Positions 6,473 through 15,071 of a stretch of 64,000 bases of DNA are shown here, in pieces. A model generated the notes under the pieces. It was given only the letters and a program-made list of their open reading frames with translations. It was not told the origin of the DNA and did no database searches. Within the stretch, counting starts at the first letter, position 1. Each line of letters begins with the position of its first letter. The position numbers were made by a program, and so were the translations under genes. Source of the DNA: Tenuifilaceae bacterium CYCD (GTDB taxonomy: Bacteria > Bacteroidota > Bacteroidia > Bacteroidales > Tenuifilaceae); contig AP027304.1 of NCBI GenBank assembly GCA_036322835.1, forward strand, positions 186,001-250,000. Direction: 5' to 3'.

Positions 6473-8248
6473 ATGGAAAAAGTAAACCTTAAAAGTGGAG
6501 AGTTCCTAGTAAAGGATGTTGATGCTAACAGCATCTTTATTCCAGAGGAATTCAATGAGGAGCAAAGAATGATTGCTCAAACCTGTAGAGATTTTCTAGA
6601 GGCCGAAGTTTATCCAAACCTTGATAAGACAGAAAAAGGTGACAGAACTTTAATGAAAAGTATCCTGCACAAAGCTGGCGAACTTGGTATGCTAGGTATT
6701 GCAATTCCTGAGCAGTACAACGGATTTGGTCAGGACTTTAAAACCCAAATGCTTGTCGCCGAAACCACAGGTGCTGGATACTCATTCTCTGTTGCTTATA
6801 TGTGCCACTGCGGTATTGGAACAATGCCAATTATGTACTACGGAAACGAGGAGCAACGTCAAAAATATGTTACACGTCTTGCAACTGGCGAGTTAATTGG
6901 TGCATACTGCTTAACAGAACCAGGCGCTGGTAGCGATGCTAACTCTGGCAAAACCCAAGCTAAACTTAGCGAGGATGGCAAACACTATATCCTTAACGGA
7001 CAAAAGATGTGGATTACCAACGGTGGCTTCTCTGATACTCAAGTTGTTTTTGCAAAAATTGACAACGACCGTATCCTAAGCGCATTCATCGTTGAAAGCA
7101 ACTGGCCTGGCGTTGTAATTGGTCCAGATGAGCACAAAATGGGTATCAAAGGTTCATCAACCACTCAAATCTACTACAACGACGTAAAAGTTCCTGTAGA
7201 GAATATGATTGGAACACGCGGCGAAGGTTTCCGTATTGCCCTAAGTATCCTACATATGGGTCGTATGAAACTTGGTGCTAACGTGATTGGTGCTGCAAAG
7301 CAAACCATTACCGATGCTGTTCGTTACGCTAATGAGCGTAAGCAATTTGGAACTCAAATCGCAAACTTCGGCGCAATTAAGCACAAACTTGGCCAAATGG
7401 CTATTAAGGCATTTGCTCACGAATCTGCAATTTACCGTGTAAGTAAGGATGTTGATATTCTTCTTGACCAGTATAAAGCGGAAGGTTGCGACTATGGCCG
7501 TGCTGCTATCGATGCTATCAGCCACTACGCCGTAGAGGATGCAGTTCTTAAAGTTTGGGGCTCTGAAATGCTAGATTACGTTGTTGACGAGGGTGTTCAA
7601 GTTCACGGAGGTATGGGTTACTCTGCCGAAATGAATATTGACAAAGGCTACCGCGACTCACGTATCAACCGTATTTTTGAAGGAACCAACGAAATTAACC
7701 GCCTACTTGTTGTAGAAAGTGCTACAAAGCGTGCGCTAAAAGGTGAATACGACCTATTTGGCCCAGCAGAAGAACTTTACAATAATATGGGTTCAATTAC
7801 CGATAGCGCTAAGGCAGGTGAAAACTACTACGAGGAGAAACTTCGCTATGTGAAGAACTTCAAGAAAGCAGTTATGCTTGCAGTTTACAGCACCAACAAA
7901 GCTCTAGGTAAGAAATTCATGAACGAGCAGGAGGTTGTAAACAACCTATCGAATATGATCATGGAGCTTTACATTGCTGAATCGTTGGCATTAAGAATTC
8001 AAAAACTTGAAGGATTAAAGGGTGTTAACCCAATCCACAGAGATATTTTGGATGTATTCGTTTACGATGCAGCAAACATTATTCGTAAGAATGCAAAAGA
8101 TGCAATTTACTCAAGCATTGAGGGCAATGAGGCTGAGAACCTAAATAAGGCTATCAAGACCTTAACTCACGTTAAGGGCATCAACACTAAAGATGCTCGC
8201 AGAAGAATTGCTGATAAGATGATTGAGAATAACGAGTATAAGTTCTAA
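6473..8248 (+). CDS. Acyl-CoA dehydrogenase, long form
   Basis: At 591 residues this is about 200 longer than the canonical ~380-residue enzyme, with a C-terminal helical extension after about residue 420. That resembles the very-long-chain and ACAD9-type architecture. The core has the FAD-binding YCLTEPGAGSDA and WITNGG segments, the arginine-containing NERKQFGTQIANF motif, and RIFEGTNEINR, whose glutamate is the expected catalytic base. It oxidises acyl-CoA to enoyl-CoA and reduces ETF, which matches the upstream etfBA and Fe-S genes. Chain-length preference cannot be read from the sequence, and the reverse reaction (enoyl-CoA reduction in fermentation) is possible. A strong terminator follows. 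Confidence 0.9.
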   Translation: MEKVNLKSGEFLVKDVDANSIFIPEEFNEEQRMIAQTCRDFLEAEVYPNLDKTEKGDRTLMKSILHKAGELGMLGIAIPEQYNGFGQDFKTQMLVAETTGAGYSFSVAYMCHCGIGTMPIMYYGNEEQRQKYVTRLATGELIGAYCLTEPGAGSDANSGKTQAKLSEDGKHYILNGQKMWITNGGFSDTQVVFAKIDNDRILSAFIVESNWPGVVIGPDEHKMGIKGSSTTQIYYNDVKVPVENMIGTRGEGFRIALSILHMGRMKLGANVIGAAKQTITDAVRYANERKQFGTQIANFGAIKHKLGQMAIKAFAHESAIYRVSKDVDILLDQYKAEGCDYGRAAIDAISHYAVEDAVLKVWGSEMLDYVVDEGVQVHGGMGYSAEMNIDKGYRDSRINRIFEGTNEINRLLVVESATKRALKGEYDLFGPAEELYNNMGSITDSAKAGENYYEEKLRYVKNFKKAVMLAVYSTNKALGKKFMNEQEVVNNLSNMIMELYIAESLALRIQKLEGLKGVNPIHRDILDVFVYDAANIIRKNAKDAIYSSIEGNEAENLNKAIKTLTHVKGINTKDARRRIADKMIENNEYKF

Positions 8249-8294
8249 GTCAGACGCTAGATATCAGATACTAGATATTAGATAAATGTATGAG

Positions 8295-8325
8295 AAGATA
8301 CGGTAAAAACCGTATCTTTTTTTTA
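8295..8325 (+). terminator. Intrinsic terminator of the etf-acd operon
   Basis: Perfect 10-base arms AAGATACGGT (8295-8304) and ACCGTATCTT (8309-8318), an AAAA loop and a run of T. The segment 8250-8285 before it consists of degenerate copies of a CTAGATATCAGATA-like word. Confidence 0.92.
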
Positions 8326-8397
8326 TTTTCCAGAATAACGACAGTTAAAAACACATATTTTTACAATCGAAATTAAAAGTTATTAAAAGTCTTTACG

Positions 8398-9828
8398 ATG
8401 ATTACGTTTATCATATCTATTGCCGCTTTAGTTCTTGGCTATTTTACTTACGGACTATTTGTTGAACGCATTTTTGGAGTTGATGCCAGCAAGCAAACTC
8501 CAGCCTACTCAATGCAGGACGGAATCGACTATATCCCAATACCTTGGTGGAAAGCATTCCTAATCCAATTTTTGAATATTGCAGGTTTAGGTCCAATTGT
8601 TGGTGCTGTGCTTGGGGCTGCATATGGTCCTGTTGCTTTCCTGTGGATAGTTGTAGGGAACATTTTCGCAGGCGCCGTACACGATTACTTCTCTGGGATG
8701 ATCTCAATCAGAATGGGAGGCTTGAGTATCCCAGAGATTATCGGAAAATATCTAGGATTAAACGTAAAGCAATTTATGCGAGGCTTTACCCTTCTGTTGA
8801 TGATTCTAGTTGGAGCAGCATTTATTTCTGGTCCAGCAGCATTGCTTGCAGCATTAACTCCCGAAGCGCTTACCAAGAACTTTTGGGTTTGGATAATTCT
8901 AACCTACTATGTACTCGCAACGCTTCTTCCAATCGATAAAATTATAGGACGCATTTACCCAGTGTTTGGACTTGCTCTGCTAATAATGGCAGTAGGAATT
9001 GGAGGTGCAATTTTTTGGGGTGGATATGCATTCGATATTCCTGAACTAACACTAGGTAATCTGGGAAATATGAAGAGCAATGCCGATGCTTATCCTCTAT
9101 TTCCAATGCTATTTGTAACAATATCGTGTGGAGCAATTAGTGGATTCCACGCAACCCAAAGCCCAATGATGGCGCGCTGCCTCAAAAACGAAAAACTTGG
9201 CCGACGAGTTTTTTACGGAGCAATGGTAACCGAAGGAGTAATTGCGTTGATTTGGGCTGCCATTGGAATGAGTTTCTACGGTGGCGTTCACGGCCTAAAC
9301 GATGCCATTGTAGGTTACAAGGGCGAAGCAACAATAATCGTTAAAGAGATATCCAACACAACGCTTGGCTTCGTAGGAGGAATCTTGGCAATACTTGGAG
9401 TTGTGGCTGCGCCAATTACAACTGGCGATACCGCATTCCGCAGTGCTCGACTAATTGTTGCCGATTTTCTTAAAATAGCCCAGAAAAAACTCTCAAACCG
9501 TATTTGGGTTAGTCTACCTCTATTCATTATTGGGTTCACACTAACGCAGGTAAAATTTGACATTATTTGGCGATATATGTTCTGGAGTAACCAAGTACTG
9601 GCAATGGTTGTACTTTGGGCTATAACAGTTTATTTAGCCACAGAAAAGAAACTCTACATTATCACGCTGATACCAGCGCTATTTATGACTGCTGTAACAA
9701 TTAACTATATTATAATTGCCCCCGAAGGATTTAAGCTCCCGCATTTAGTTGGCTACATTTTTGGTGGATTATCGGTTATTGCTGGAATTGTTGGATTTAG
9801 TTTATACCTCAAGAAACAAAAAGCCTAA
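8398..9828 (+). CDS. cstA: CstA-family carbon starvation transporter
   Basis: This 476-residue integral membrane protein has about a dozen or more hydrophobic segments. It shows CstA-type motifs: IPWWKAFLIQFLNIAGLGPI near residue 48, GAVLGAAYGP, a conserved VHDYFSGMISIRMGG loop, GFHATQSPMMARC and ITTGDTAFRSARL. CstA and its relatives import peptides or pyruvate. It is shorter than the ~700-residue E. coli CstA and matches the compact form common in Bacteroidota. It forms its own unit between two terminators. The substrate cannot be deduced here; pyruvate or peptides would both fit a fermenter. Confidence 0.88.
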   Translation: MITFIISIAALVLGYFTYGLFVERIFGVDASKQTPAYSMQDGIDYIPIPWWKAFLIQFLNIAGLGPIVGAVLGAAYGPVAFLWIVVGNIFAGAVHDYFSGMISIRMGGLSIPEIIGKYLGLNVKQFMRGFTLLLMILVGAAFISGPAALLAALTPEALTKNFWVWIILTYYVLATLLPIDKIIGRIYPVFGLALLIMAVGIGGAIFWGGYAFDIPELTLGNLGNMKSNADAYPLFPMLFVTISCGAISGFHATQSPMMARCLKNEKLGRRVFYGAMVTEGVIALIWAAIGMSFYGGVHGLNDAIVGYKGEATIIVKEISNTTLGFVGGILAILGVVAAPITTGDTAFRSARLIVADFLKIAQKKLSNRIWVSLPLFIIGFTLTQVKFDIIWRYMFWSNQVLAMVVLWAITVYLATEKKLYIITLIPALFMTAVTINYIIIAPEGFKLPHLVGYIFGGLSVIAGIVGFSLYLKKQKA

Positions 9829-9834
9829 CTATAA

Positions 9835-9896
9835 TTGTCATTTCGTAGGAATTAAGAAATATATAATTAGATCTTTCGTTTCGCTCAAGATGACAA
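9835..9896. repeat. Intergenic palindromic repeat (TTGTCATTTCG...CGCTCAAGATGACAA)
   Basis: The outer arms TTGTCA (9835-9840) and TGACAA (9891-9896) frame inner, partly complementary AAGAAAT and ATCTTTCGTTTCGCTC segments. The word pattern GTCATTTCG...CTCAAGATGAC resembles palindromic intergenic repeats that I recall as common in Bacteroidota genomes. Only this copy was noticed in the window. Confidence 0.55.
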
Positions 9897-9901
9897 GGAA
9901 C

Positions 9902-9930
9902 AAAAAAGCCCTCGAATGAGGGCTCCTTTT
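9902..9930. terminator. Bidirectional terminator between cstA and the GH97 gene
   Basis: Seven-base arms AGCCCTC (9907-9913) and GAGGGCT (9918-9924) with a GAAT loop, an A-run before and CCTTTT after. It serves the convergent cstA (plus) and GH97 (minus) genes. Confidence 0.88.
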
Positions 9931-9948
9931 ATATCACTTCCGAACTCC

Positions 9949-12018
9949 TTACAAAGGAAACAACGATATTGCAGCACCACCTCCTGGTGCAAGTTTTAGT
10001 TGCAACTCAGAGTTACTATCAACCTCCTGTTTTTTAATATCATAGGCTGTTGGGTTATCATTCCAATGGGCATCAGGCGCATCAACGTACATTGTTGCTT
10101 GATACTTCTTTCCTTTTTCAAGGAAATCTAGCTTAACCGTTAAATCTCGGGCATTTTCATCAGTAACTGAACCAATAAACCATCTATCTGTTCCTCGCTC
10201 CTGACGGGCTACTGTAATATAATCGCCAACCTCACCATTTAGCACCTTTGTTTGCTCCCAATCTACAGCAACATCTCGGATAAACTGGAATGCAGGATGT
10301 CCCTCGTAATTCTCTGGCAAATCGGCTGCCATTTGAATTGGGCTATATAAAACCACGTACAAGGCCAACTGCTGAGCAAGTGTATTGTTTACCTGATTAT
10401 TGGGCTTATATGGTTTTAGTTTGATATTGAAAATTCCAGGGGTATAATCTATTGGACCAGCCAACATCCGGGTAAACGGCACTATGGTTAAATGTTCTGG
10501 AGGATTGCCGCCATCAACAGCCCAAGCATTATACTCCTGACCACGCAGTCCCTCTCGGGATATTACATTAGGGTATGTGCGTCTTTCGCCTGTTGCCATA
10601 AATGGCTCATGCGCATTAATAGCGATCTTGTACTTTGCAGCAGTTTCAACCACCCTTCTGTAATGATTTACCATCCATTGCCCGTGATGATACTCGCCCT
10701 TAGGAATGATTTTCCCCACATAACCTGTTTTAACCGCATGAACATTCAAACTGCTCATCAATGTGTAAGCGGTATCTAACTGCTTATCGTAGGTTGTTGG
10801 AGCTGCCGATGTTTCGTGATGCATAATAAGATCGACACCCTTTTTGTGGCCATACTCAACAACTTCCTTCAAATTATAGTCAGGGTAAGGAGTAACAAAA
10901 TCGAAAACACCTTCACGCTCCTCAAAACCAATCCAATGCTCCCATCCAGTATTCCAGCCCTCCACAAGTAACCCATGAATATTATTTTTTGCAGCAAAAT
11001 CGATATACCGCTTAGCATTGGCCGTTGTTGCGCCATGCTTGCCGCTGGCCATATCCCACGAGGATTTTCCAAGATGCATTTCCCACCATATTCCTACATA
11101 CTTAGTGGGTTTTACCCACGATACATCGCCAAGTTTATTGGGTTCGTTTAAATTTAGAATCAACTTTGATTCAATTAAATCGCCTGCTTTTGTTGCAATT
11201 TGTATTGTTCGCCATGGCGAGTTGAAGGGCGTTTGGGTTTTAACCTTAATTCCATCATTATTGCCCACTAACTCGGTTTGCATCCTATAGTTTACCGTAT
11301 CTACTTTTAGAGTGATACCAGCATAATTTGTAACAGCAGCCTCGTGAAAGCTAAGGTAAACACCATCGGTGGTTTTCATGGTAACCGGTGTGTTAACTGC
11401 ATTTTCGGGGATATATGTTTGTGCTAGATTAGGATGATTCCGCTTTTTAGTTGCATCAATCTTGCTAAAAGGAGTTGTATTGTAAAGATGCTCGTATATA
11501 TCCCAATCGCCAGGCTCCCACCAACAAGTATGATCGCCAGTTAGGTTAAACTGCGTATTTTCGTCGGTAATAAACACGCTGTCCATATTTGCCTGCTTGG
11601 GAAACTCGTACCGAAAACCTATTCCATCGTCAAACACCCTGAATGCAACAGCAAAGTGACGTTTTAAATCTTTCCGCTCAGATAGATATACCTTTAACTC
11701 ATTATAATGGTTTGTTACAAAGTGCTGCTCGCCCCAAGGCATCTCCCATTGCTCGTTAAACTCTCGGCTTTGAACACTATCAATCTTCATCCCTTTTCCC
11801 AACGATTGAGCATCCTTAAAATCAAATCCAAGAGTCGATGGTTTTATAATCTCTTTTTCGTTAAAATAAACGCTATAGATCGGCTGCTTTTCTCCCGTAA
11901 GAGAAAATTCCACACTCACATTACCAGATGGTGAGTGTGCAGTATAATTTTTATCGGCACAGGAACAAACCCCTAATGCAATAACAATAAGTAAAACGTT
12001 TGCTAATTTGTTTCTCAT
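9949..12018 (-). CDS. GH97 alpha-glucoside hydrolase lipoprotein (SusB-like, inverting type)
   Basis: This 689-residue protein has a lipoprotein signal (LGVCSC, cysteine 18 or 20), then the GH97 N-terminal beta-sandwich (about residues 25-285), a TIM barrel and a C-terminal domain. Candidate catalytic glutamates are E402 (MHHE), E471 (NAHE) and E495 (GQEY). Their spacings of 69 and 24 equal those of E439, E508 and E532 described for Bacteroides SusB, which supports an inverting hydrolase acting on alpha-glucosides in the periplasm or at the membrane. The strand VKTGYVG has no aspartate where retaining members place their nucleophile. It is a solo gene with no SusC or SusD partner nearby. Confidence 0.9.
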   Translation of the reverse strand: MRNKLANVLLIVIALGVCSCADKNYTAHSPSGNVSVEFSLTGEKQPIYSVYFNEKEIIKPSTLGFDFKDAQSLGKGMKIDSVQSREFNEQWEMPWGEQHFVTNHYNELKVYLSERKDLKRHFAVAFRVFDDGIGFRYEFPKQANMDSVFITDENTQFNLTGDHTCWWEPGDWDIYEHLYNTTPFSKIDATKKRNHPNLAQTYIPENAVNTPVTMKTTDGVYLSFHEAAVTNYAGITLKVDTVNYRMQTELVGNNDGIKVKTQTPFNSPWRTIQIATKAGDLIESKLILNLNEPNKLGDVSWVKPTKYVGIWWEMHLGKSSWDMASGKHGATTANAKRYIDFAAKNNIHGLLVEGWNTGWEHWIGFEEREGVFDFVTPYPDYNLKEVVEYGHKKGVDLIMHHETSAAPTTYDKQLDTAYTLMSSLNVHAVKTGYVGKIIPKGEYHHGQWMVNHYRRVVETAAKYKIAINAHEPFMATGERRTYPNVISREGLRGQEYNAWAVDGGNPPEHLTIVPFTRMLAGPIDYTPGIFNIKLKPYKPNNQVNNTLAQQLALYVVLYSPIQMAADLPENYEGHPAFQFIRDVAVDWEQTKVLNGEVGDYITVARQERGTDRWFIGSVTDENARDLTVKLDFLEKGKKYQATMYVDAPDAHWNDNPTAYDIKKQEVDSNSELQLKLAPGGGAAISLFPL

Positions 12019-12084
12019 TTCGGAATGGATTTAATTACGATTAAAGTATATAGGTAATCAAGTATTAATACTGATAAAGATAAT

Positions 12085-12130
12085 GAAAAAAGAAATTTCC
12101 CTAACAAAAATGAAATGTTAGAGAAATTTC
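12085..12130 (-). terminator. Terminator after the hydrogenase operon
   Basis: Fifteen-base arms with one mismatch (12092-12106 and 12116-12130) around a 9-base loop. On the minus strand a T-run follows (A-run at 12086-12091). It closes the long minus-strand unit ending at 12155. Confidence 0.85.
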
Positions 12131-12154
12131 AACCAACTAAAACACACAAATGAA

Positions 12155-13600
12155 TTAAGAAACTTGTTGAGCGATAGCAGGTGCTGAATCTACTGCAATT
12201 TGAAGCTGTTTTGCTGCTATTTTAGGATTGCTAATTACATTGCAACCACCAATACACCCACCCTCGCAGGTCATTACCTCAACCAAATTGGCCGTTGGAT
12301 TTTTAGGAAATGATTTAAGCTGTCTTATCGCAGCTTTATCGATACCGTTTATCTGAAGATCTATAATATTACTATTATCTGTGACTCTTTTTACTGCCAA
12401 GGAAACGCCTCCCGATGCGGCAAAACCACGAGCCTCAGCAGCAGGAATATTTTCAATCACTGCTGGTTCTATGGAATTAAGGTCAATTTTTGCAGCAACC
12501 AACCAAGCACCGTACTCCTCGAAACTTAAAGCATAATCTACGTTAGGATTGTGAAAGACCTCCCATCGCTTAGCGGGGCATGGACTAACAAAAACAATGC
12601 AAGCATTGGGATGTTGTGCACGAACCTGCTCGGCACTGTAGTACATCGGCGTTTTTGTATGCGAAACATATGGTTTTAGTGTATCAATATGCTTATCGAC
12701 CAACGAGGTGTACGCAGGACAACAACTGGTGGTAATAAATTTACCACCACTACTCAAGCGCTCTTCCAACTCTTCGGCTTCGAGCCTTGCAGTAGTTTCA
12801 GCACCATGAGCAACTTCATACACATACTGAAAACCTATCAATTTAAAACCATTGATAATTCTACCCAAATCAACACCAAACTGACCCGCAATTGCAGGAG
12901 CAAGTAAGGCAACCAGTGTTTTTTTTTCATGTTTACTTTTAAAGATATCTACTAAACTAGACTTTTCAACAACTGCACCAAAAGGGCAAGCGGATAAACA
13001 TTTTCCACAATTGATACACTTAGAAATATCTATAGACTCAACCCCATTCTCATTCTTACAGATAGCCCCAACAGGACAAGCCTCCTCGCAGGGCACTGGT
13101 AGATAAACGATAGCATGGAAAGGGCAAACCTTCATGCACTGGCCACAGTTTACACAGGCAGCATGATCGATTTTAGCCTGCCCATCAACAAACGAAATAG
13201 CATTTTTAGGACAATTGACCATACATGGACGCGCCACACAACCTCTACACAGATTCGATACCATATAGCTGGTCTTGCGGCATGACGAGCAAGCCTCATC
13301 TACAACGGTAAGAACAACGTCGGTTAAATTGGTTCGATCAATTGCCATACTAGCATATTCCGAAAGTGGAGTTAACTCATCGGTTTCGTCGTGTATATTA
13401 AATCCCAAAAGACCCATTAATTTATACTTAAGCACTGCTCTATCCTTATGAATACAGCATCTGACCGATGGATTATTTCGAGGACGCATTTCCAAAGGGA
13501 TTCTATCGATCTTTTCCACAAGTTGATCCTCCATCAACAACCGAATCATTCGGGTTATAAGATCGCGCCTTATAAGCATTGCATTATTAGTAACAGCCAT
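12155..13600 (-). CDS. [FeFe] hydrogenase, group B type
   Basis: This 481-residue protein has the group B1/B3 N-terminus (AMLIRRDLITRM, then RIPLEMRPRNNPSVRCC and DELTPLSEYA), several [4Fe-4S] motifs (CVNCGQCMKVCP about 149-160, CINCGKCLSACP about 195-206 and an upstream cysteine-rich segment 104-130) and the H-cluster motifs. L1 is TSCCPAY (291-297), L2 SPCPAKRWE (339-347) and L3 EVMTCEGGCIGG (441-452). All H-cluster cysteines appear present, so it should be catalytic, making or consuming hydrogen with ferredoxin. The group's physiological direction is poorly known. It is the last gene of the redox operon. The maturases HydE, HydF and HydG are not in the window. Confidence 0.9.
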   Translation of the reverse strand: MAVTNNAMLIRRDLITRMIRLLMEDQLVEKIDRIPLEMRPRNNPSVRCCIHKDRAVLKYKLMGLLGFNIHDETDELTPLSEYASMAIDRTNLTDVVLTVVDEACSSCRKTSYMVSNLCRGCVARPCMVNCPKNAISFVDGQAKIDHAACVNCGQCMKVCPFHAIVYLPVPCEEACPVGAICKNENGVESIDISKCINCGKCLSACPFGAVVEKSSLVDIFKSKHEKKTLVALLAPAIAGQFGVDLGRIINGFKLIGFQYVYEVAHGAETTARLEAEELEERLSSGGKFITTSCCPAYTSLVDKHIDTLKPYVSHTKTPMYYSAEQVRAQHPNACIVFVSPCPAKRWEVFHNPNVDYALSFEEYGAWLVAAKIDLNSIEPAVIENIPAAEARGFAASGGVSLAVKRVTDNSNIIDLQINGIDKAAIRQLKSFPKNPTANLVEVMTCEGGCIGGCNVISNPKIAAKQLQIAVDSAPAIAQQVS

Positions 13601-13612
13601 ACCAATGCTCTC

Positions 13613-13870
13613 CTATGAATTTAATTCGTGGTGAATTTCAGCAATTAACGATTGAATAGTTACCTGCGACAAACGTTTTCCGTTTATTGTGGCAAAAGGA
13701 GGTCTTCCATTTTCAGGAGAATCGCATAGGTTTAAACATGGCGAGCCTTTAATATTTACCTTATCCTTTAACTCGATAGGCAAATGCTCGTTCAGCATTT
13801 GCAACTCCGCTCCGCCCATCAAGTAGCAAAGTGTACCCGAGCATATAACAATGTCAATTTTCTTTTCCAT
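13613..13870 (-). CDS. Thioredoxin-like [2Fe-2S] protein (NuoE-type)
   Basis: An 85-residue protein with the cysteine pattern of thioredoxin-like [2Fe-2S] ferredoxins: CSGTLC near residue 10 and CLNLC near residue 45. Similar small subunits (NuoE/HydC-like) pass electrons in NADH dehydrogenases and multimeric hydrogenases. It lies 12 bases upstream of the hydrogenase gene and 7 bases after the phosphatase gene, so it probably serves one of the two hydrogenases in this operon. It is distinct in sequence from the paralogue at 16785-17042 but has the same layout, suggesting one for each hydrogenase subunit. Confidence 0.82.
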   Translation of the reverse strand: MEKKIDIVICSGTLCYLMGGAELQMLNEHLPIELKDKVNIKGSPCLNLCDSPENGRPPFATINGKRLSQVTIQSLIAEIHHELNS

Positions 13871-13877
13871 AGTAGAA

Positions 13878-15071
13878 TCAAATAAATTGAATATTAACTT
13901 CTTTTAAAAACTTCTCCTCAAGCAAATGAGCGATTTTGCGCATCACATTTCGTCTAATTTCAAGTTCTACAGGGAGCGATGGATCCTGATGCGCAACGTT
14001 GATTTTAGTACCCACCAAAAGATCGATTACATCGGATTCGAGCATCAACTTTACAATTGCAACTGCAGGACCCGTACCCTGTACCTCGGTACCATGCAAC
14101 TGCTCAAGCATTTCGGCAACCCTGCCGATGGTGAGAATTCCCTCGGTTACTAAATCGACCCCATCCATCTGTGACGCGGGGGGAAGACCCGAACTATCGA
14201 TAGTTAAACCAACATTAATTTTGATACCCAATTCTCTTGCAATAATTATAGATGTGGTACCACCACAGATGATTTTCTTACCATCGAACGATTGGGCTAT
14301 TTCGGCCAACTGCCTATCCTTCGATTCATCGAAAGGTGGTCCCGAGCATATAAGCAACCTTCGTGGACTTCGAAAATGAATTACAGCACAGGTTATATCG
14401 TCCTGCGGTTTGTAAACGTCGTTTGCACAAGACTTACGCACAACGCTTCTGGCTAAGTCGTGAGCGGAAACTGAACTGTTGCTCGTTAGGTAACTACAAA
14501 CAAACTGCCTATACGCATCATCGCCAAAACCAAATGGCATCTGGGCTGTTCCGATTCCCGATTGGGTTACTCCATCGGAAACAATCACAATCCTGTCATC
14601 CATTTGTAGCTTGAAATGTGAAAGAAACATCTTCCGGGTTTTCCCATCCTCCAAATCGATGCAGAGCATTTGCTTTGGAACATCCAACGGTAACCCATTA
14701 CGAACCAAAATCCATCCCGGATTATCGAATTCAATAATTCGAGTATCTCCTCCGCACTCAATATCGGCAATGGTAAATGTTGCATAACTGATTTGACGCA
14801 AGCTATCCACCGGAAGTGTTTGCATAATTATTCTAGCCGTTCGATCAATTGGTTGCTTTTCGAGTGTAAAATTTACAGCCATAGATGCTGTAAGCGTAGC
14901 CAAAACATTAGCCTTAACACCACTTCCAAGACCATCGGAAACCACCACAATGGTGCGCTCCTCCTCCTTTATTTTCCTTGATAGAAACACATCACCACAA
15001 ACCTGACGTCCAAACTTGGAAAGCTGTGCACAGTCCACATCAACATGAAATATTTTAGTCGGTATTGGCAT
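13878..15071 (-). CDS. SpoIIE-type serine phosphatase of the hydrogenase sensor module
   Basis: The 397-residue protein has a PP2C/SpoIIE phosphatase domain in about residues 1-230: VVVSDGLGSGVKAN holds the first metal-binding aspartate, IVIVSDGVTQSG the second and DDITCAVI the last. A C-terminal domain (about residues 235-390, beginning SGPPFDESKDRQL) is typical of phosphatases found beside [FeFe] hydrogenases. Its start overlaps the PAS-hydrogenase gene by 17 bases, a sign of tight translational coupling. The inferred role is to dephosphorylate an anti-sigma-factor antagonist or similar partner in response to the hydrogenase sensor. No STAS or anti-sigma gene is visible in the window. Confidence 0.85.
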   Translation of the reverse strand: MPIPTKIFHVDVDCAQLSKFGRQVCGDVFLSRKIKEEERTIVVVSDGLGSGVKANVLATLTASMAVNFTLEKQPIDRTARIIMQTLPVDSLRQISYATFTIADIECGGDTRIIEFDNPGWILVRNGLPLDVPKQMLCIDLEDGKTRKMFLSHFKLQMDDRIVIVSDGVTQSGIGTAQMPFGFGDDAYRQFVCSYLTSNSSVSAHDLARSVVRKSCANDVYKPQDDITCAVIHFRSPRRLLICSGPPFDESKDRQLAEIAQSFDGKKIICGGTTSIIIARELGIKINVGLTIDSSGLPPASQMDGVDLVTEGILTIGRVAEMLEQLHGTEVQGTGPAVAIVKLMLESDVIDLLVGTKINVAHQDPSLPVELEIRRNVMRKIAHLLEEKFLKEVNIQFI

